Shown here: positions 15,501-23,136 of the stretch, piece after piece
Numbering within the stretch: position 1 is the first letter of the stretch
How the letters are laid out: the number at the start of each line of letters is the position of its first letter
Virus record (IMG/VR): IMGVR_UViG_3300030451_004703
Span: 1 to 27,303 of that record
Origin: a virus
DNA length: 27,303 nucleotides
Reading direction: 5' to 3' (one strand)
Made by a program: the position numbers and the translations under genes
The notes under the pieces: generated by a model
The model's input: the letters and a program-made list of their open reading frames with translations, nothing else
Told to the model about the DNA's origin: nothing
The model's database searches: none

Positions 15501-18140
15501 AACCCTCCAGCATCAAAATCTTATGCTTTAAGATCTCCTATTGGTGATGTTTCAACTAATGATCTTAAAAAGAGTTTAACTAGAGAAAGTACTGACTCCT
15601 TTATTAAGGCTTTGGGTATAGGTATTACTGTATTAACTGCTCCAACTGGTGCAAACCCAACAATAACCTTTAGTAGATCTCATGGATATGCAGGTATTGT
15701 AACTGGATCAGTAACAAATCAGGGTAATAGTTATGCTGATGGAACATATTACAACATAAAATTATTAAATTCCTCAATAAGTGGCCCTTGGAGAGGTGCT
15801 ACTGCTAGAGTAAGTATTGCTTCTAGTCAAATTACCAATGTAGATATTCAATCAAAAGGTGCTGGATATTCTGCTGGTAATTTATATTTCGATCCAACAT
15901 TTATCGGTGGTGATGGAACTGCTAGATATACAATTACAAATGCAGGTATTACATCTGCTGTTGGAAACGTAGCACAGTTTACTGGTATTGGTGTAACAGA
16001 AGATCAGTACTTAAGGATAACTGATGTTCCTAACGATACTCAGATCACTGTTGCTAAAGTTGCTAGTGGCCCTGAGTTACAGGCAGGTCAGTATGTATTC
16101 AATACTGGTAGAGCAGTAGAAATAAACAGTACTACTTTTGATGTTACCTCTGGAATAACAACATTTGCTTGTGAAAATAGTCATGGTTTGGCTGCAGGTA
16201 ATAGTTTCTCAATAGTTGATGGTAGTAATAATGAATTAGGTTCATATGTGGTTAACTCTGCTGTAGGTGTTACTACATTTAATGCGAAGACTGTAAGTTC
16301 TGTAGGATCTCCTGCATATGCATTTAAACATGGTCTTTCATCTAACGAAAAACTTTCAGATAAGTCTAATGAGAATATAAGTGCACGTACAATGCCTATA
16401 TTAGATAGTGAAAATGCAACTACTATTGATTCAATTCCATCAAGTGGTATTACTACAGTTGCAGTACAAGGTGTTGATAATATAATTGATAGATTCCCAT
16501 ATGGTTCTTATCTACAAATTAATAGTGAGATAATGAGAGTTGCTTCCAAGACTATTGTTGGAAGTGATCAACTTCAAGTTATTAGAGGTGTATTCTCAAC
16601 AGGAATTCAAACACATTCTGCTGGTTCTGTAATTAGAAAGATTAAACCAATACCTGTTGAATTTAGAAGACCATCTATTCTTAGAGCATCTGGTCATACA
16701 TTTGAATATCTTGGTTACGGGCCAGGAAACTACTCAACTGCATTACCACAGGTTCAGGACAGAACACTTACTGAGAAGGAAGAATTCTTAGTTCAGTCAC
16801 AAGAAAAATCTGGTGGTGTTGTTGTTTATACTGGTATGAACAATAAAGGTGACTTCTATATTGGAAACCAGAAGAAATCATCTGCTACTGGTGAGGAGAC
16901 AACATTTGATACTCCAATTCCAACTGTAACTGGTGAAACACCTGCAAGATTAAGTGCTGTATTTGATGAAGTAACTGTTAAAGAAAGAATAGTTGTTGAA
17001 GGTGGTGACTCTGGAGACATTCTATCTTCCTTTGATGGCCCAACTACATTTAACAAGAGTGTTAAAATTAATAATACTCTAAAAGTAACAGGTCAAACTC
17101 AATTAGTTAGTACTCTTGATACAACCAGTAAAGAATCAGGTTCTCTTGTAGTTGCTGGTGGTGTCGGTATTGCTAGTAACCTCTTTGTTGCTGGTAATAA
17201 TGTTGCAATCTCAACTGTAACTGGTGCGATCATTGTAGAAAATGGTGGTGTTGGTATTGCTAAGAGTTTACATGTTGGTGAAGGTGGTTACTTTGCTGGT
17301 ATTGTATCTGCTACATCATACTATGGAGATGGAACCAACCTAACTGGTGTTGAAATGCCTGGTGGTTCAATAGGTACTGTATTCTATGATGGTAACTTTG
17401 TTGGTTTCGGTGCAAGTACTGGAACTCCTGATATGCAGATTGGTCATGATTCTGCACACTCTATAATTAGAGAGACTGGTACAGGAGACCTATACTTACA
17501 AAGTGATGGTAAAGTTATTATTTCTAACACAACTGCAAGTAAGGTTTCTATTTATTGTGATACTGATGATTCTGTAATAATTAATCATAATAATGACGTA
17601 CGTATGACGACTTACTCAGGTGGTGTTGCGTTTGGTGATCAAACTTCTAATGGAAACATACGTGCTTATGGTGATATTACTGCATACTATACTTCTGACG
17701 CATCATTAAAGGATAATGTTCAAGGTATTGATGATCCTCTTGAAAAAGTATTGCAAATTTCTGGTAATACATTTACTTGGAAAGAAAATGATGCTGGTCA
17801 TGAAGGTGAAGATACTGGTGTAATTGCACAAGAAATTGAAGCACTTGGACTACCAGGAATTGTTGTTACCAGAGACAATGGTAAGAAAGCAGTTAAGTAT
17901 GAAAAATTAGTTCCACTTCTTATTGAAGCAATCAAAGAACTCAACGCAAAAGTTGAAAGACTTGCTGCTACACCAGATATCATGAATGCTGTAGGCATGA
18001 TAAATGATATCACACAAGATAGAAATAAGATGATGGAAGAAAGATTGGAAAGGCAAAACCAATCTAAGAAGGATACTGGAAATCCTAATCAAGGCCCTGT
18101 CGGATGGTCGGAACCAATTCCACCCGAAGACGGAATATAA
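12507..18140 (+). CDS. Giant tail fibre with C-terminal S74 self-cleaving chaperone (1877 aa)
   Basis: This is the largest gene in the window. The N-terminus (about 15-75) has ILYVSPSDLDSTD, then GNSLARPFKTVQRALLEAAR and IVLYPGEHIIDN, the usual opening of a right-handed beta-helix in cyanophage fibres. The long middle part is beta-rich with repeat units (GSVTNQGNSYADG near 1070, VDIQSKGAGYSAG near 1115). Near 1545-1615 are SGSLVVAGGVGIA, TGAIIVENGGVGIA and GDGTNLTGV repeats. The C-terminus is a peptidase S74 intramolecular chaperone: SDASLKDNVQGI with Ser1730 and Lys1735 as the likely dyad, then LQISGNTFTW, DTGVIAQEIEAL and AVKYEKLVPLLIEAIKELNA. It should help trimerise the fibre and then cleave itself off, releasing about 148 residues. 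The Arg usual in SDxRLK is Ser here. Confidence 0.8.
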   Translation: MPLNKLDNFIKNTEGRILYVSPSDLDSTDSISNEGNSLARPFKTVQRALLEAARFSYVKGRSNDEIAKTTIVLYPGEHIIDNRPGYRIYNEGGVAKVQPAGGGTVSNALTTLDLNLTSNFDLTQEDNILYKFNSVYGGIILPRGTSIVGMDLRKTRIRPKYVPNPTDPSVGESAIFRMTGTCYLWQFSLFDGDDLGLVYTDPANFSKTASPIFSHHKLSCFEYADGVNYVTLGNTTYDITDLDMYYAKIGNAYNVGSGREIENTQKYPTDPLAFWPQRPEFEIVGAFAADPITLTSIRAGDEAGVTNVVTAKTSRAHGYQVGTPIKVRGVTPTNYNISATVTGVSNTDDTIFTYTLPNPPLTLIPGNTSAATVTVETDTVQGASPYVFNCSMRSVYGMNGMNIDGAKATGFRSIVVAQFTGISLQKDDRAFVKYNPVARSYDGISLGSPTEGAALAAESSATATGEAYHLDSSAIYRRGWETAHIKLTNDAVAQVVSVFAIGFANHFLTESGADQSITNSNSNFGQLSLVSDGFKKDAFQKDNKAFLTSIIPPRKIETTSKDLDWLAIDKAKTLAVADNAKLFLDGYTSADILPPVNTQGFKIGAKVGDILYLLAGGVERTAQILMPDGSSSAKEYRVTGVDELLDTFTIGNNTLDTGEKVVITSDDGDLPENVSNTELYYAVRAGSTKIQLASSEADAISGKIIDIAGGTNLRIFSRVSDKLSGDLGHPVQFDATEGQWYVNTNNTSGSGGIYHALNTAGLIPEDVTTATYIKRIDDTRSLDEKVYKIRVVIPKELQNAKNPENGFVIQESSSTGARSDADFTFNNTLTGDDYEFEKNPRFIATCTSASSTGICSIRSELPHNLNVNDTVIIKNVTDSVNVTGTANTGYNGTYKVLTVHNSMEFAYQPVTVHGLQSTNDTSIRTVSLPRFEKNNLQTNLYIYRALKISNYIQDKQDGVYHIYALSSDHKIDSEFTDYGYSQNVSDLYPQLDRDNPDDNPPASKSYALRSPIGDVSTNDLKKSLTRESTDSFIKALGIGITVLTAPTGANPTITFSRSHGYAGIVTGSVTNQGNSYADGTYYNIKLLNSSISGPWRGATARVSIASSQITNVDIQSKGAGYSAGNLYFDPTFIGGDGTARYTITNAGITSAVGNVAQFTGIGVTEDQYLRITDVPNDTQITVAKVASGPELQAGQYVFNTGRAVEINSTTFDVTSGITTFACENSHGLAAGNSFSIVDGSNNELGSYVVNSAVGVTTFNAKTVSSVGSPAYAFKHGLSSNEKLSDKSNENISARTMPILDSENATTIDSIPSSGITTVAVQGVDNIIDRFPYGSYLQINSEIMRVASKTIVGSDQLQVIRGVFSTGIQTHSAGSVIRKIKPIPVEFRRPSILRASGHTFEYLGYGPGNYSTALPQVQDRTLTEKEEFLVQSQEKSGGVVVYTGMNNKGDFYIGNQKKSSATGEETTFDTPIPTVTGETPARLSAVFDEVTVKERIVVEGGDSGDILSSFDGPTTFNKSVKINNTLKVTGQTQLVSTLDTTSKESGSLVVAGGVGIASNLFVAGNNVAISTVTGAIIVENGGVGIAKSLHVGEGGYFAGIVSATSYYGDGTNLTGVEMPGGSIGTVFYDGNFVGFGASTGTPDMQIGHDSAHSIIRETGTGDLYLQSDGKVIISNTTASKVSIYCDTDDSVIINHNNDVRMTTYSGGVAFGDQTSNGNIRAYGDITAYYTSDASLKDNVQGIDDPLEKVLQISGNTFTWKENDAGHEGEDTGVIAQEIEALGLPGIVVTRDNGKKAVKYEKLVPLLIEAIKELNAKVERLAATPDIMNAVGMINDITQDRNKMMEERLERQNQSKKDTGNPNQGPVGWSEPIPPEDGI

Positions 18141-18143
18141 ATA
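18136..18143 (+). promoter_or_regulatory. Late promoter core TATAAATA (perfect T4 consensus)
   Basis: The exact T4 late -10 sequence TATAAATA overlaps the last codons of the 1877-aa gene and ends 19 bases before the next ATG. Transcription should start near 18149-18150, giving a short leader for the 664-aa fibre gene. Confidence 0.7.
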
Positions 18144-18162
18144 ACAATAAAATCTAGGCTCA

Positions 18163-20157
18163 ATGGCAAATTATAATAAGTCATTTAATTTCAGAAATGG
18201 TGTACAGGTTGATAGTGATAACTTCATAGTCAACGCTAGTGGCTTGGTTGGAATTGGAACATCAATTCCAATACGATTCCTAGATGTCCATGGAACTTCT
18301 GCTCTGCGTGGTCAGACAGATGTTAGTGGAATAACAAGTACTAGTGCTTTACGTGTTGCAGGAATCGCTACATTCCATGGTGATGTTGGTATAGGAACCA
18401 CAAATCCTACAGGTAATGCGTTAGTTGGAAACACTAATGTACTCAATGTTGGTGTTGTAACTGCTAATTATTTCTTTGGTAGTGGTTTGTATATGGATGA
18501 TATTGTCGGTTTTACAACCGATGGTTGGGTAGTTCATCAAGCTAAAAATACTGTTGGTACAAGAACTGGTATTGCTACACATTTGAAGGTTGGTATTGGA
18601 ACAACTGAGGCACATGATGATTATAACTTAATGATTGGACAGAATCCAACAGATTCTGGTGTAGAAGGTATTGGATTTATAGGAGAGACAGGAGATAGTT
18701 CAGGTTTTGGTAATCAAATAATAATGACTGGCCAAATAAAGGCAAACTCTTTTGTTGGTATTGGTACTGAATTAACACAATTAAATGCAAGTTATCTTGC
18801 AAGTGGTACGATTAGTAATGATAGACTTCCAGTAATTAATAATGATAAGTTTCCTGATCCAGTTATTCTTAGTACTGGTAATGGTACACTACAAGCTCAA
18901 TTTGTACAATTAAATTCAACAACAGGTGTTGTAACCGCAGGTATATTCACAGGTTCATCTTCTAAATTCTATGGTGAGCATATTGGTGATGTAACTGGTA
19001 ATGCCGATACTGCAACTACACTGAATAGTAATTCAAATGTAAAAACTTCTGGAACATTAGATGCAAATTCCTTAGTTGGTGCAGGATTAAGTGTTTCTGA
19101 ATCAATAGGTCTTAGTACAACATCCCCTAATGGTGAAGTACACATAGTTGGAGTTAATACAACTGCTGCAGCTACTATACAAGTAACAAGCCCTGAGCAA
19201 GCATCTCAATTAATCTTAGGATTAAATGCTAATGTACAGAATAATAACAATGGAATGCTTCAGTATGGTAATAGAAGTGCAGGGTTACCATATAGTCAAC
19301 CAGGTTCACTAGATCTTATTAACTATAGTAATGGTACTCATCAGGGTAATGTTAACTTCTATTCTGATGGTTCTACTGTTGCAATTAATACAGGAAGTTT
19401 CTACTGGCACACTAATGGTTCTACTAGATTAGCAGCTCTTACTTATGAAGGTAATTTTGGTATAGGAGTTACAAATCCACAACAGAAGTTAGAAGTCAAT
19501 GGTATAGGTACATTTGTAAGTAGTGCATTTGTTGGTTATGATCTTCAAGTTGCTAATGATTTGACGGTTGTTAGTGGTGTTGCATCTGCTCCTGCATTTA
19601 TAGGAGATTTCTATGGTAAGGATTCTGATGGTGTCGTTGACGTTACATCTATTGGTTGTACAAACTTAACTGTAACTGGTGTTACCACTATTGGTTACAT
19701 AAGTTTAGGTATTGGTGGTACTATCCTTATTGGTGACCAAGTTCAATTATCAGGTCAAGCAGCTACTGATGGAAATTTAATTATCTCCGATGGTGGTGGA
19801 GACGGTGGTAATATGAGTTGGTTTAATGATGATGGTTATCTTGGTATTAAAACTGATCAGAATTATTCAGATGCTTCAGGGCCAGGTTCTATTGGACTTG
19901 CTGTTGATCGAGGTGCAATGTTCCGTACATTTATTGGTGTTGGTCGAACTAACCCAACGTGTGGTGTTGACTTCTCAACTGCTAGTGACGACATCACAAG
20001 AAGATTCATGGTGTTACCAAAACTTACTACTTCTCAAAGAAATAGCTTAGCTGGTGCAGCAGTCACTGATGGTGCCTTGATTTATAATATTAGTACGAAT
20101 CATTTACAGTTTTATAATGGCTCTTCTTGGAGAGAAATAACTGATACATCCGTATAA
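18163..20157 (+). CDS. Tail fibre protein with VGIGT repeats (664 aa)
   Basis: The protein starts MANYNKSFNFRNGVQVDSDN, a common opening for cyanophage fibre proteins, and then has repeated short beta units: GLVGIGTSIPIRFLDVHG, GDVGIGTTNP, LKVGIGTTEAH, SFVGIGTEL and NFGIGVTNPQQKLEVNG. These units usually form trimeric beta-helical shaft. Near 616-664 is the terminal module RFMVLPKLTTSQRNSL ... DGALIYNISTNHLQFYNGSSW, found at the ends of many fibres. No S74 domain is present. It has its own late promoter (18136-18143) and ends 3 nt before the glycine-rich adhesin gene, suggesting that the two act as a shaft-and-tip pair. The receptor is unknown. Confidence 0.75.
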   Translation: MANYNKSFNFRNGVQVDSDNFIVNASGLVGIGTSIPIRFLDVHGTSALRGQTDVSGITSTSALRVAGIATFHGDVGIGTTNPTGNALVGNTNVLNVGVVTANYFFGSGLYMDDIVGFTTDGWVVHQAKNTVGTRTGIATHLKVGIGTTEAHDDYNLMIGQNPTDSGVEGIGFIGETGDSSGFGNQIIMTGQIKANSFVGIGTELTQLNASYLASGTISNDRLPVINNDKFPDPVILSTGNGTLQAQFVQLNSTTGVVTAGIFTGSSSKFYGEHIGDVTGNADTATTLNSNSNVKTSGTLDANSLVGAGLSVSESIGLSTTSPNGEVHIVGVNTTAAATIQVTSPEQASQLILGLNANVQNNNNGMLQYGNRSAGLPYSQPGSLDLINYSNGTHQGNVNFYSDGSTVAINTGSFYWHTNGSTRLAALTYEGNFGIGVTNPQQKLEVNGIGTFVSSAFVGYDLQVANDLTVVSGVASAPAFIGDFYGKDSDGVVDVTSIGCTNLTVTGVTTIGYISLGIGGTILIGDQVQLSGQAATDGNLIISDGGGDGGNMSWFNDDGYLGIKTDQNYSDASGPGSIGLAVDRGAMFRTFIGVGRTNPTCGVDFSTASDDITRRFMVLPKLTTSQRNSLAGAAVTDGALIYNISTNHLQFYNGSSWREITDTSV

Positions 20158-20160
20158 ACT

Positions 20161-21183
20161 ATGGCTTTACAAAGTTCTGGAGCAATTTCATATAGCGACA
20201 TCAAAAATGAGTTTGGTGATCCAACCAATAAAAATATTGGTGCATATAGAGTTTCTCAAAATGTTGGTGAAATGTCTGGTTTACCTCTAGATACTGGTAT
20301 TCCTAAAACTGGTGCTATATCATTTAGTGATTTTTATGGTAAGCAATTAAATATTGTAGTTGATTTCCATAGTGGTGGTACTACTACCAGACAAAATGCA
20401 AGAACTCAATACAATAATAATAATGTAACAGTTATTGGTGGTTTTAGAAGTAAACCTGCTGTTAATAGTACTGGGTGGCAAGGTGGTAAGAAGGTTATTA
20501 TTCATGTAAATAAATTAATTGGATCAGTTGTACATAATAGTCAGGCTAGTAGATGTGCTTTAAGAACTGGAGGATGGCAATCAGGTACTGATTTAGTCAT
20601 TGATGTTGGTGGAGAAGGAAGAATATGGGGTGCAGGTGGTAAAGGTGGTGATGGTAGAACCAATCAAGGAAATGGTGAAAGTGGAAAAACAGGAACCAGT
20701 GCTTTAGGTATTGAATATGGTGGTGGAACAGTTATAAACATAGCATCTGGTGGACAAATTCATCGTGGATTTGGCGGTGGAGGAGGAGGTGGCGGTGGCC
20801 ACCAATCTGATAAAGGATCACGTCGATACGCTAGTGGTGGCGGTGGCGGTGGAGGTCAAGGATATCCTGGTGGCCCAAGAGGAGATAGAGGTAATGGTGG
20901 TGCATTAGGTGGAAATGGTACTGCTGGAAGTATAAATGCTGCTGGTAATGGTGGTAATGGAAGTAATAATGGTGGTGAGGCCGAAGGTGGTGGCGGTGGT
21001 GAAGGAGGTTGGACAGGAGATACCTCTGCTGACGCAGGTGGCGGTGGAGAAGATAGTAGCGGTGGACAAGGTGGTGGTAATGGTGCTGCTATCCGAAGAA
21101 CATCTGGAATTAGTCTAGGATCTATAACTATAAACAATACTAATAGAATTGATGGAGCTACAAATGCAACAGGAGTTTCATAA
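20161..21183 (+). CDS. Glycine-rich tail fibre tip/adhesin candidate (340 aa)
   Basis: The protein has a duplicated attachment signature, GAISYSDIKNEFG (7-19) and GAISFSDFYGKQ (51-62), which opens many cyanophage fibre-tip proteins. It continues with a beta domain (63-150). Residues about 150-308 are dominated by glycine: runs of eight to ten Gly, FGGGGGGGGG, SGGGGGGGGQGYPGG, GNGGNGSNNGG and TSADAGGGGEDSSGG. This resembles the polyglycine-II layered domains of T-even gp38-type adhesins, where loops between Gly runs contact the receptor. The last 30 residues (GISLGSITINNTNRIDGATN) close the fold. It comes right after the 664-aa fibre and just before the oxygenase cassette. Adhesin function is inferred from composition and position; homology to gp38 itself is not shown. 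Confidence 0.65.
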   Translation: MALQSSGAISYSDIKNEFGDPTNKNIGAYRVSQNVGEMSGLPLDTGIPKTGAISFSDFYGKQLNIVVDFHSGGTTTRQNARTQYNNNNVTVIGGFRSKPAVNSTGWQGGKKVIIHVNKLIGSVVHNSQASRCALRTGGWQSGTDLVIDVGGEGRIWGAGGKGGDGRTNQGNGESGKTGTSALGIEYGGGTVINIASGGQIHRGFGGGGGGGGGHQSDKGSRRYASGGGGGGGQGYPGGPRGDRGNGGALGGNGTAGSINAAGNGGNGSNNGGEAEGGGGGEGGWTGDTSADAGGGGEDSSGGQGGGNGAAIRRTSGISLGSITINNTNRIDGATNATGVS

Positions 21184-21184
21184 C

Positions 21185-21213
21185 TTGCATTTACACGAGA
21201 TCTGATATATAAT
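21185..21213 (+). promoter_or_regulatory. Sigma-70-like promoter (TTGCAT - 17 - TATAAT)
   Basis: TTGCAT (21185-21190), a 17-bp spacer and a perfect TATAAT (21208-21213) lie in the 53-bp gap after the adhesin gene. A start near 21220 leaves a short leader before the ATG at 21237. The -35 box is weak, but the spacing is ideal and no late TAAATA core is present, so the oxygenase genes may be expressed earlier than the fibres. Confidence 0.5.
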
Positions 21214-21236
21214 ACAAATAACTTTTAATATGTTTT

Positions 21237-21821
21237 ATGACGACTGAAAGTGAATTAATTAGAAGATATAAAGGTGTCTTCTCAAAAGAGAGATGTAGGA
21301 AAATAATGAGACACCTAGATTACTTAGAGAATAATAATCTATTGTTTTATGATAAAAGAAATCTTCATATGGAAGATCATCTGACTCTCAATGCAACTTT
21401 GGATTATGAGATAGATTTGACTGCAACTACGAGAGTAGCAGAAGAAATACTCCCAATGCTTAAAAAACCAGTTGATGAGTACTTAGAGACTGTTAGTATT
21501 CTCCGTTCAAGTAGATTCTTGTGCTATGATTGTAAGATAAAGAAAATCCCTCAAGGTGGAGGGTTTCATAATTGGCATTTTGAAAATGGTGTTATAGGTG
21601 CAACACCAAGAACTTTTGTGATACAAGTATATCTTAATGATGACTTTGAGGGTGGTGAGACAGAATTTTTATATCAGAATAGAAGAGAACAAGCAGTACA
21701 GGGGGATGTTTTAATTTTCCCTGCAGGATTTACACATACTCATAGGGGTAATCCACCAATAGGAGGAACAAAATATCTTGCTACAACGTGGGCTATTATT
21801 CAACCACCTGATGATAATTAA
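21237..21821 (+). CDS. 2OG-Fe(II) oxygenase, prolyl-4-hydroxylase-like
   Basis: The protein is a likely Fe(II)/2-oxoglutarate-dependent dioxygenase, which couples oxidation of 2-oxoglutarate to hydroxylation of a substrate. The facial triad can be read as H114-x-E116 in GGFHNWHFENG and H169 in AGFTHTHRGNP, with K179 ten residues later to bind the 2-oxoglutarate carboxylate, as in prolyl 4-hydroxylases. YLNDDFEGGETEF (132-144) and QGDVLIFPAG (155-164) are the usual core strands. The acidic ligand is Glu, where Asp is more common. The length (194 aa) suits a single catalytic domain. It is the first gene after the TATAAT promoter and its stop overlaps the next start (TAATGG). The substrate is not predictable; peptidyl proline or other residues are possible. 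Confidence 0.8.
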   Translation: MTTESELIRRYKGVFSKERCRKIMRHLDYLENNNLLFYDKRNLHMEDHLTLNATLDYEIDLTATTRVAEEILPMLKKPVDEYLETVSILRSSRFLCYDCKIKKIPQGGGFHNWHFENGVIGATPRTFVIQVYLNDDFEGGETEFLYQNRREQAVQGDVLIFPAGFTHTHRGNPPIGGTKYLATTWAIIQPPDDN

Positions 21822-22519
21822 TGGCTCAAGTTTTTAATGTATTTCCAACTACGATAGTTGTTGATGTAATGCAAGGACATAACAAATATCTTGAAGATTT
21901 TGAAAAAGTATATCCAAAGTATGATTATGAACCTCAGATCCATAAAAATGGGTACGTTTATAATACTACTACCAGTGAAAACTTTGGAAATCCTTTATTA
22001 CATTTGGATGAAGAACTACAGGATTGCTTTGGTGAGATTGCTTATAATGTAAGAAAATATATCTATGAGGTACTAGAATATAAAAAAATATTTAATATTA
22101 TTATTACCAAGAGTTGGTTATCTAGGTCTAGAAAATCTGAGGATGAAATTGTTTGGCATGATCATTCTGCAAGTCAAATATCTTTCGTATATTATTTAAA
22201 AACACCACCAAATTCACATGTATTAAAGTTCCTTACTCCTGATAATACTAATAGTGTGTTTAGAGGTAATAATACCAGTGAGTTTAAACATGGTATTGAA
22301 AATTTTAATTTAGTAAATTCCTCTACATTCTTTATAGAACCAGTAGCGGGAAGTTTAATTATGTTTCCAAGTACACTGAAACATTGTACACACTCAATAG
22401 ATGATAATTTTGAAGGTGAAAGATTGGCTATTGTTGGTGATGTTACATTAGTATATAATCCTGATATTTTAGATTATTCTCAGGGATATATACACCCTAG
22501 ATACTGGAAGGTTTATTAG
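21821..22519 (+). CDS. 2OG-Fe(II) oxygenase family protein (HxH type)
   Basis: The 232-aa protein fits the group of phage and bacterial putative 2OG-Fe(II) oxygenases with a W-H-x-H motif (2OG-FeII_Oxy_5 / TIGR02466-like). The pieces are MAQVFNVFPTTIVVD at the start, WLSRSRKSEDEIVWHDHS (99-116) with H113 and H115, SFVYYLKTPP, then GSLIMFPSTLKHCTHSIDD (177-195) with H188 or H191, and R201 ten residues after H191. The position normally occupied by an acidic ligand (HxD/E) is His115, so either the metal site differs or D114 takes part. It overlaps its neighbours by one base on each side and is evidently translated with them. Confidence 0.7.
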   Translation: MAQVFNVFPTTIVVDVMQGHNKYLEDFEKVYPKYDYEPQIHKNGYVYNTTTSENFGNPLLHLDEELQDCFGEIAYNVRKYIYEVLEYKKIFNIIITKSWLSRSRKSEDEIVWHDHSASQISFVYYLKTPPNSHVLKFLTPDNTNSVFRGNNTSEFKHGIENFNLVNSSTFFIEPVAGSLIMFPSTLKHCTHSIDDNFEGERLAIVGDVTLVYNPDILDYSQGYIHPRYWKVY

Positions 22520-23136
22520 TGTATAGATTAAATGAAGAATTACACGTCATAAATTGCCCATCAAATAGGCCTATCTTTATAATAGATGATTTCTACGAGA
22601 ATCCAAAAGAAGTTGAGGATTATCTTTTTAATAGAAATGCTCCACTATGGAAAATAAATGAAGAAGGAACTAATAATGGTGTATATTTTGAAGATAGAAG
22701 ATTCTCTGAATATGATGAGAGACTACGAGAAGTATATAATTATTTGAGTGAGTTGTGTGGACAGAAATATTTTAGTTGTGATATTAATACTAATATGACT
22801 CGCTTTACTAAAGATAGTTTTAATGACTACGAGAATTGTATTTGGTGGCCACACTCTGATACGGGATATAATGGTATAGTATATTTTAGTGATGAATGTG
22901 GTACTTGTTTGTATGAAGACTTAGGTGTAGATGGTGATACTGTTGAACATCGTGAGCCTTGGAGACCGAAGGATAACTATAAAGTATTAGAAACACTTGT
23001 TCCTAAGTATAATCGTATGGTATTATTTGATGGTATGATACCACATGGAATGAATATCTGTAGTGATAGATATTTTGATAAGGAATATCGTAAAAACCAA
23101 GTATTTTTCTTTGATAAAGATGAAGTCAATTTTTAA
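22519..23136 (+). CDS. Putative 2OG-Fe(II) oxygenase, DUF6445-like
   Basis: The start is GTG at 22519, which overlaps the upstream TAG by one base. The protein (205 aa) has IFIIDDFYENPKEVEDYLFN (19-38), the usual opening of this group. WWPHSDTGYNGIVYFSD (109-125) follows, with H112-x-D114 as likely iron ligands, then GTCLYEDL, and YNRMVLFDGMIPHGMN (164-179) with H176 as the third ligand. R184 or R191 (EYRKNQVFFF) may bind 2-oxoglutarate. This 'PHxD-GYNGIVYF ... NRMVLFDG..PH' layout matches DUF6445-type proteins as I remember them. The last gene of the window (26664) has a similar layout, so the two may be distant paralogues. Confidence 0.65.
   Translation: MYRLNEELHVINCPSNRPIFIIDDFYENPKEVEDYLFNRNAPLWKINEEGTNNGVYFEDRRFSEYDERLREVYNYLSELCGQKYFSCDINTNMTRFTKDSFNDYENCIWWPHSDTGYNGIVYFSDECGTCLYEDLGVDGDTVEHREPWRPKDNYKVLETLVPKYNRMVLFDGMIPHGMNICSDRYFDKEYRKNQVFFFDKDEVNF

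Noticed and set aside
20856-21137. Proline-rich open frame on the minus strand opposite the adhesin
   Set aside because: It is the complement of the glycine codons (GGN read as NCC), with no start context of its own; a compositional shadow.
23063-23119. Longer start of the 117-aa gene
   Set aside because: It would overlap the upstream oxygenase by 74 nt; the ATG at 23120 gives the usual short overlap and a better N-terminus.
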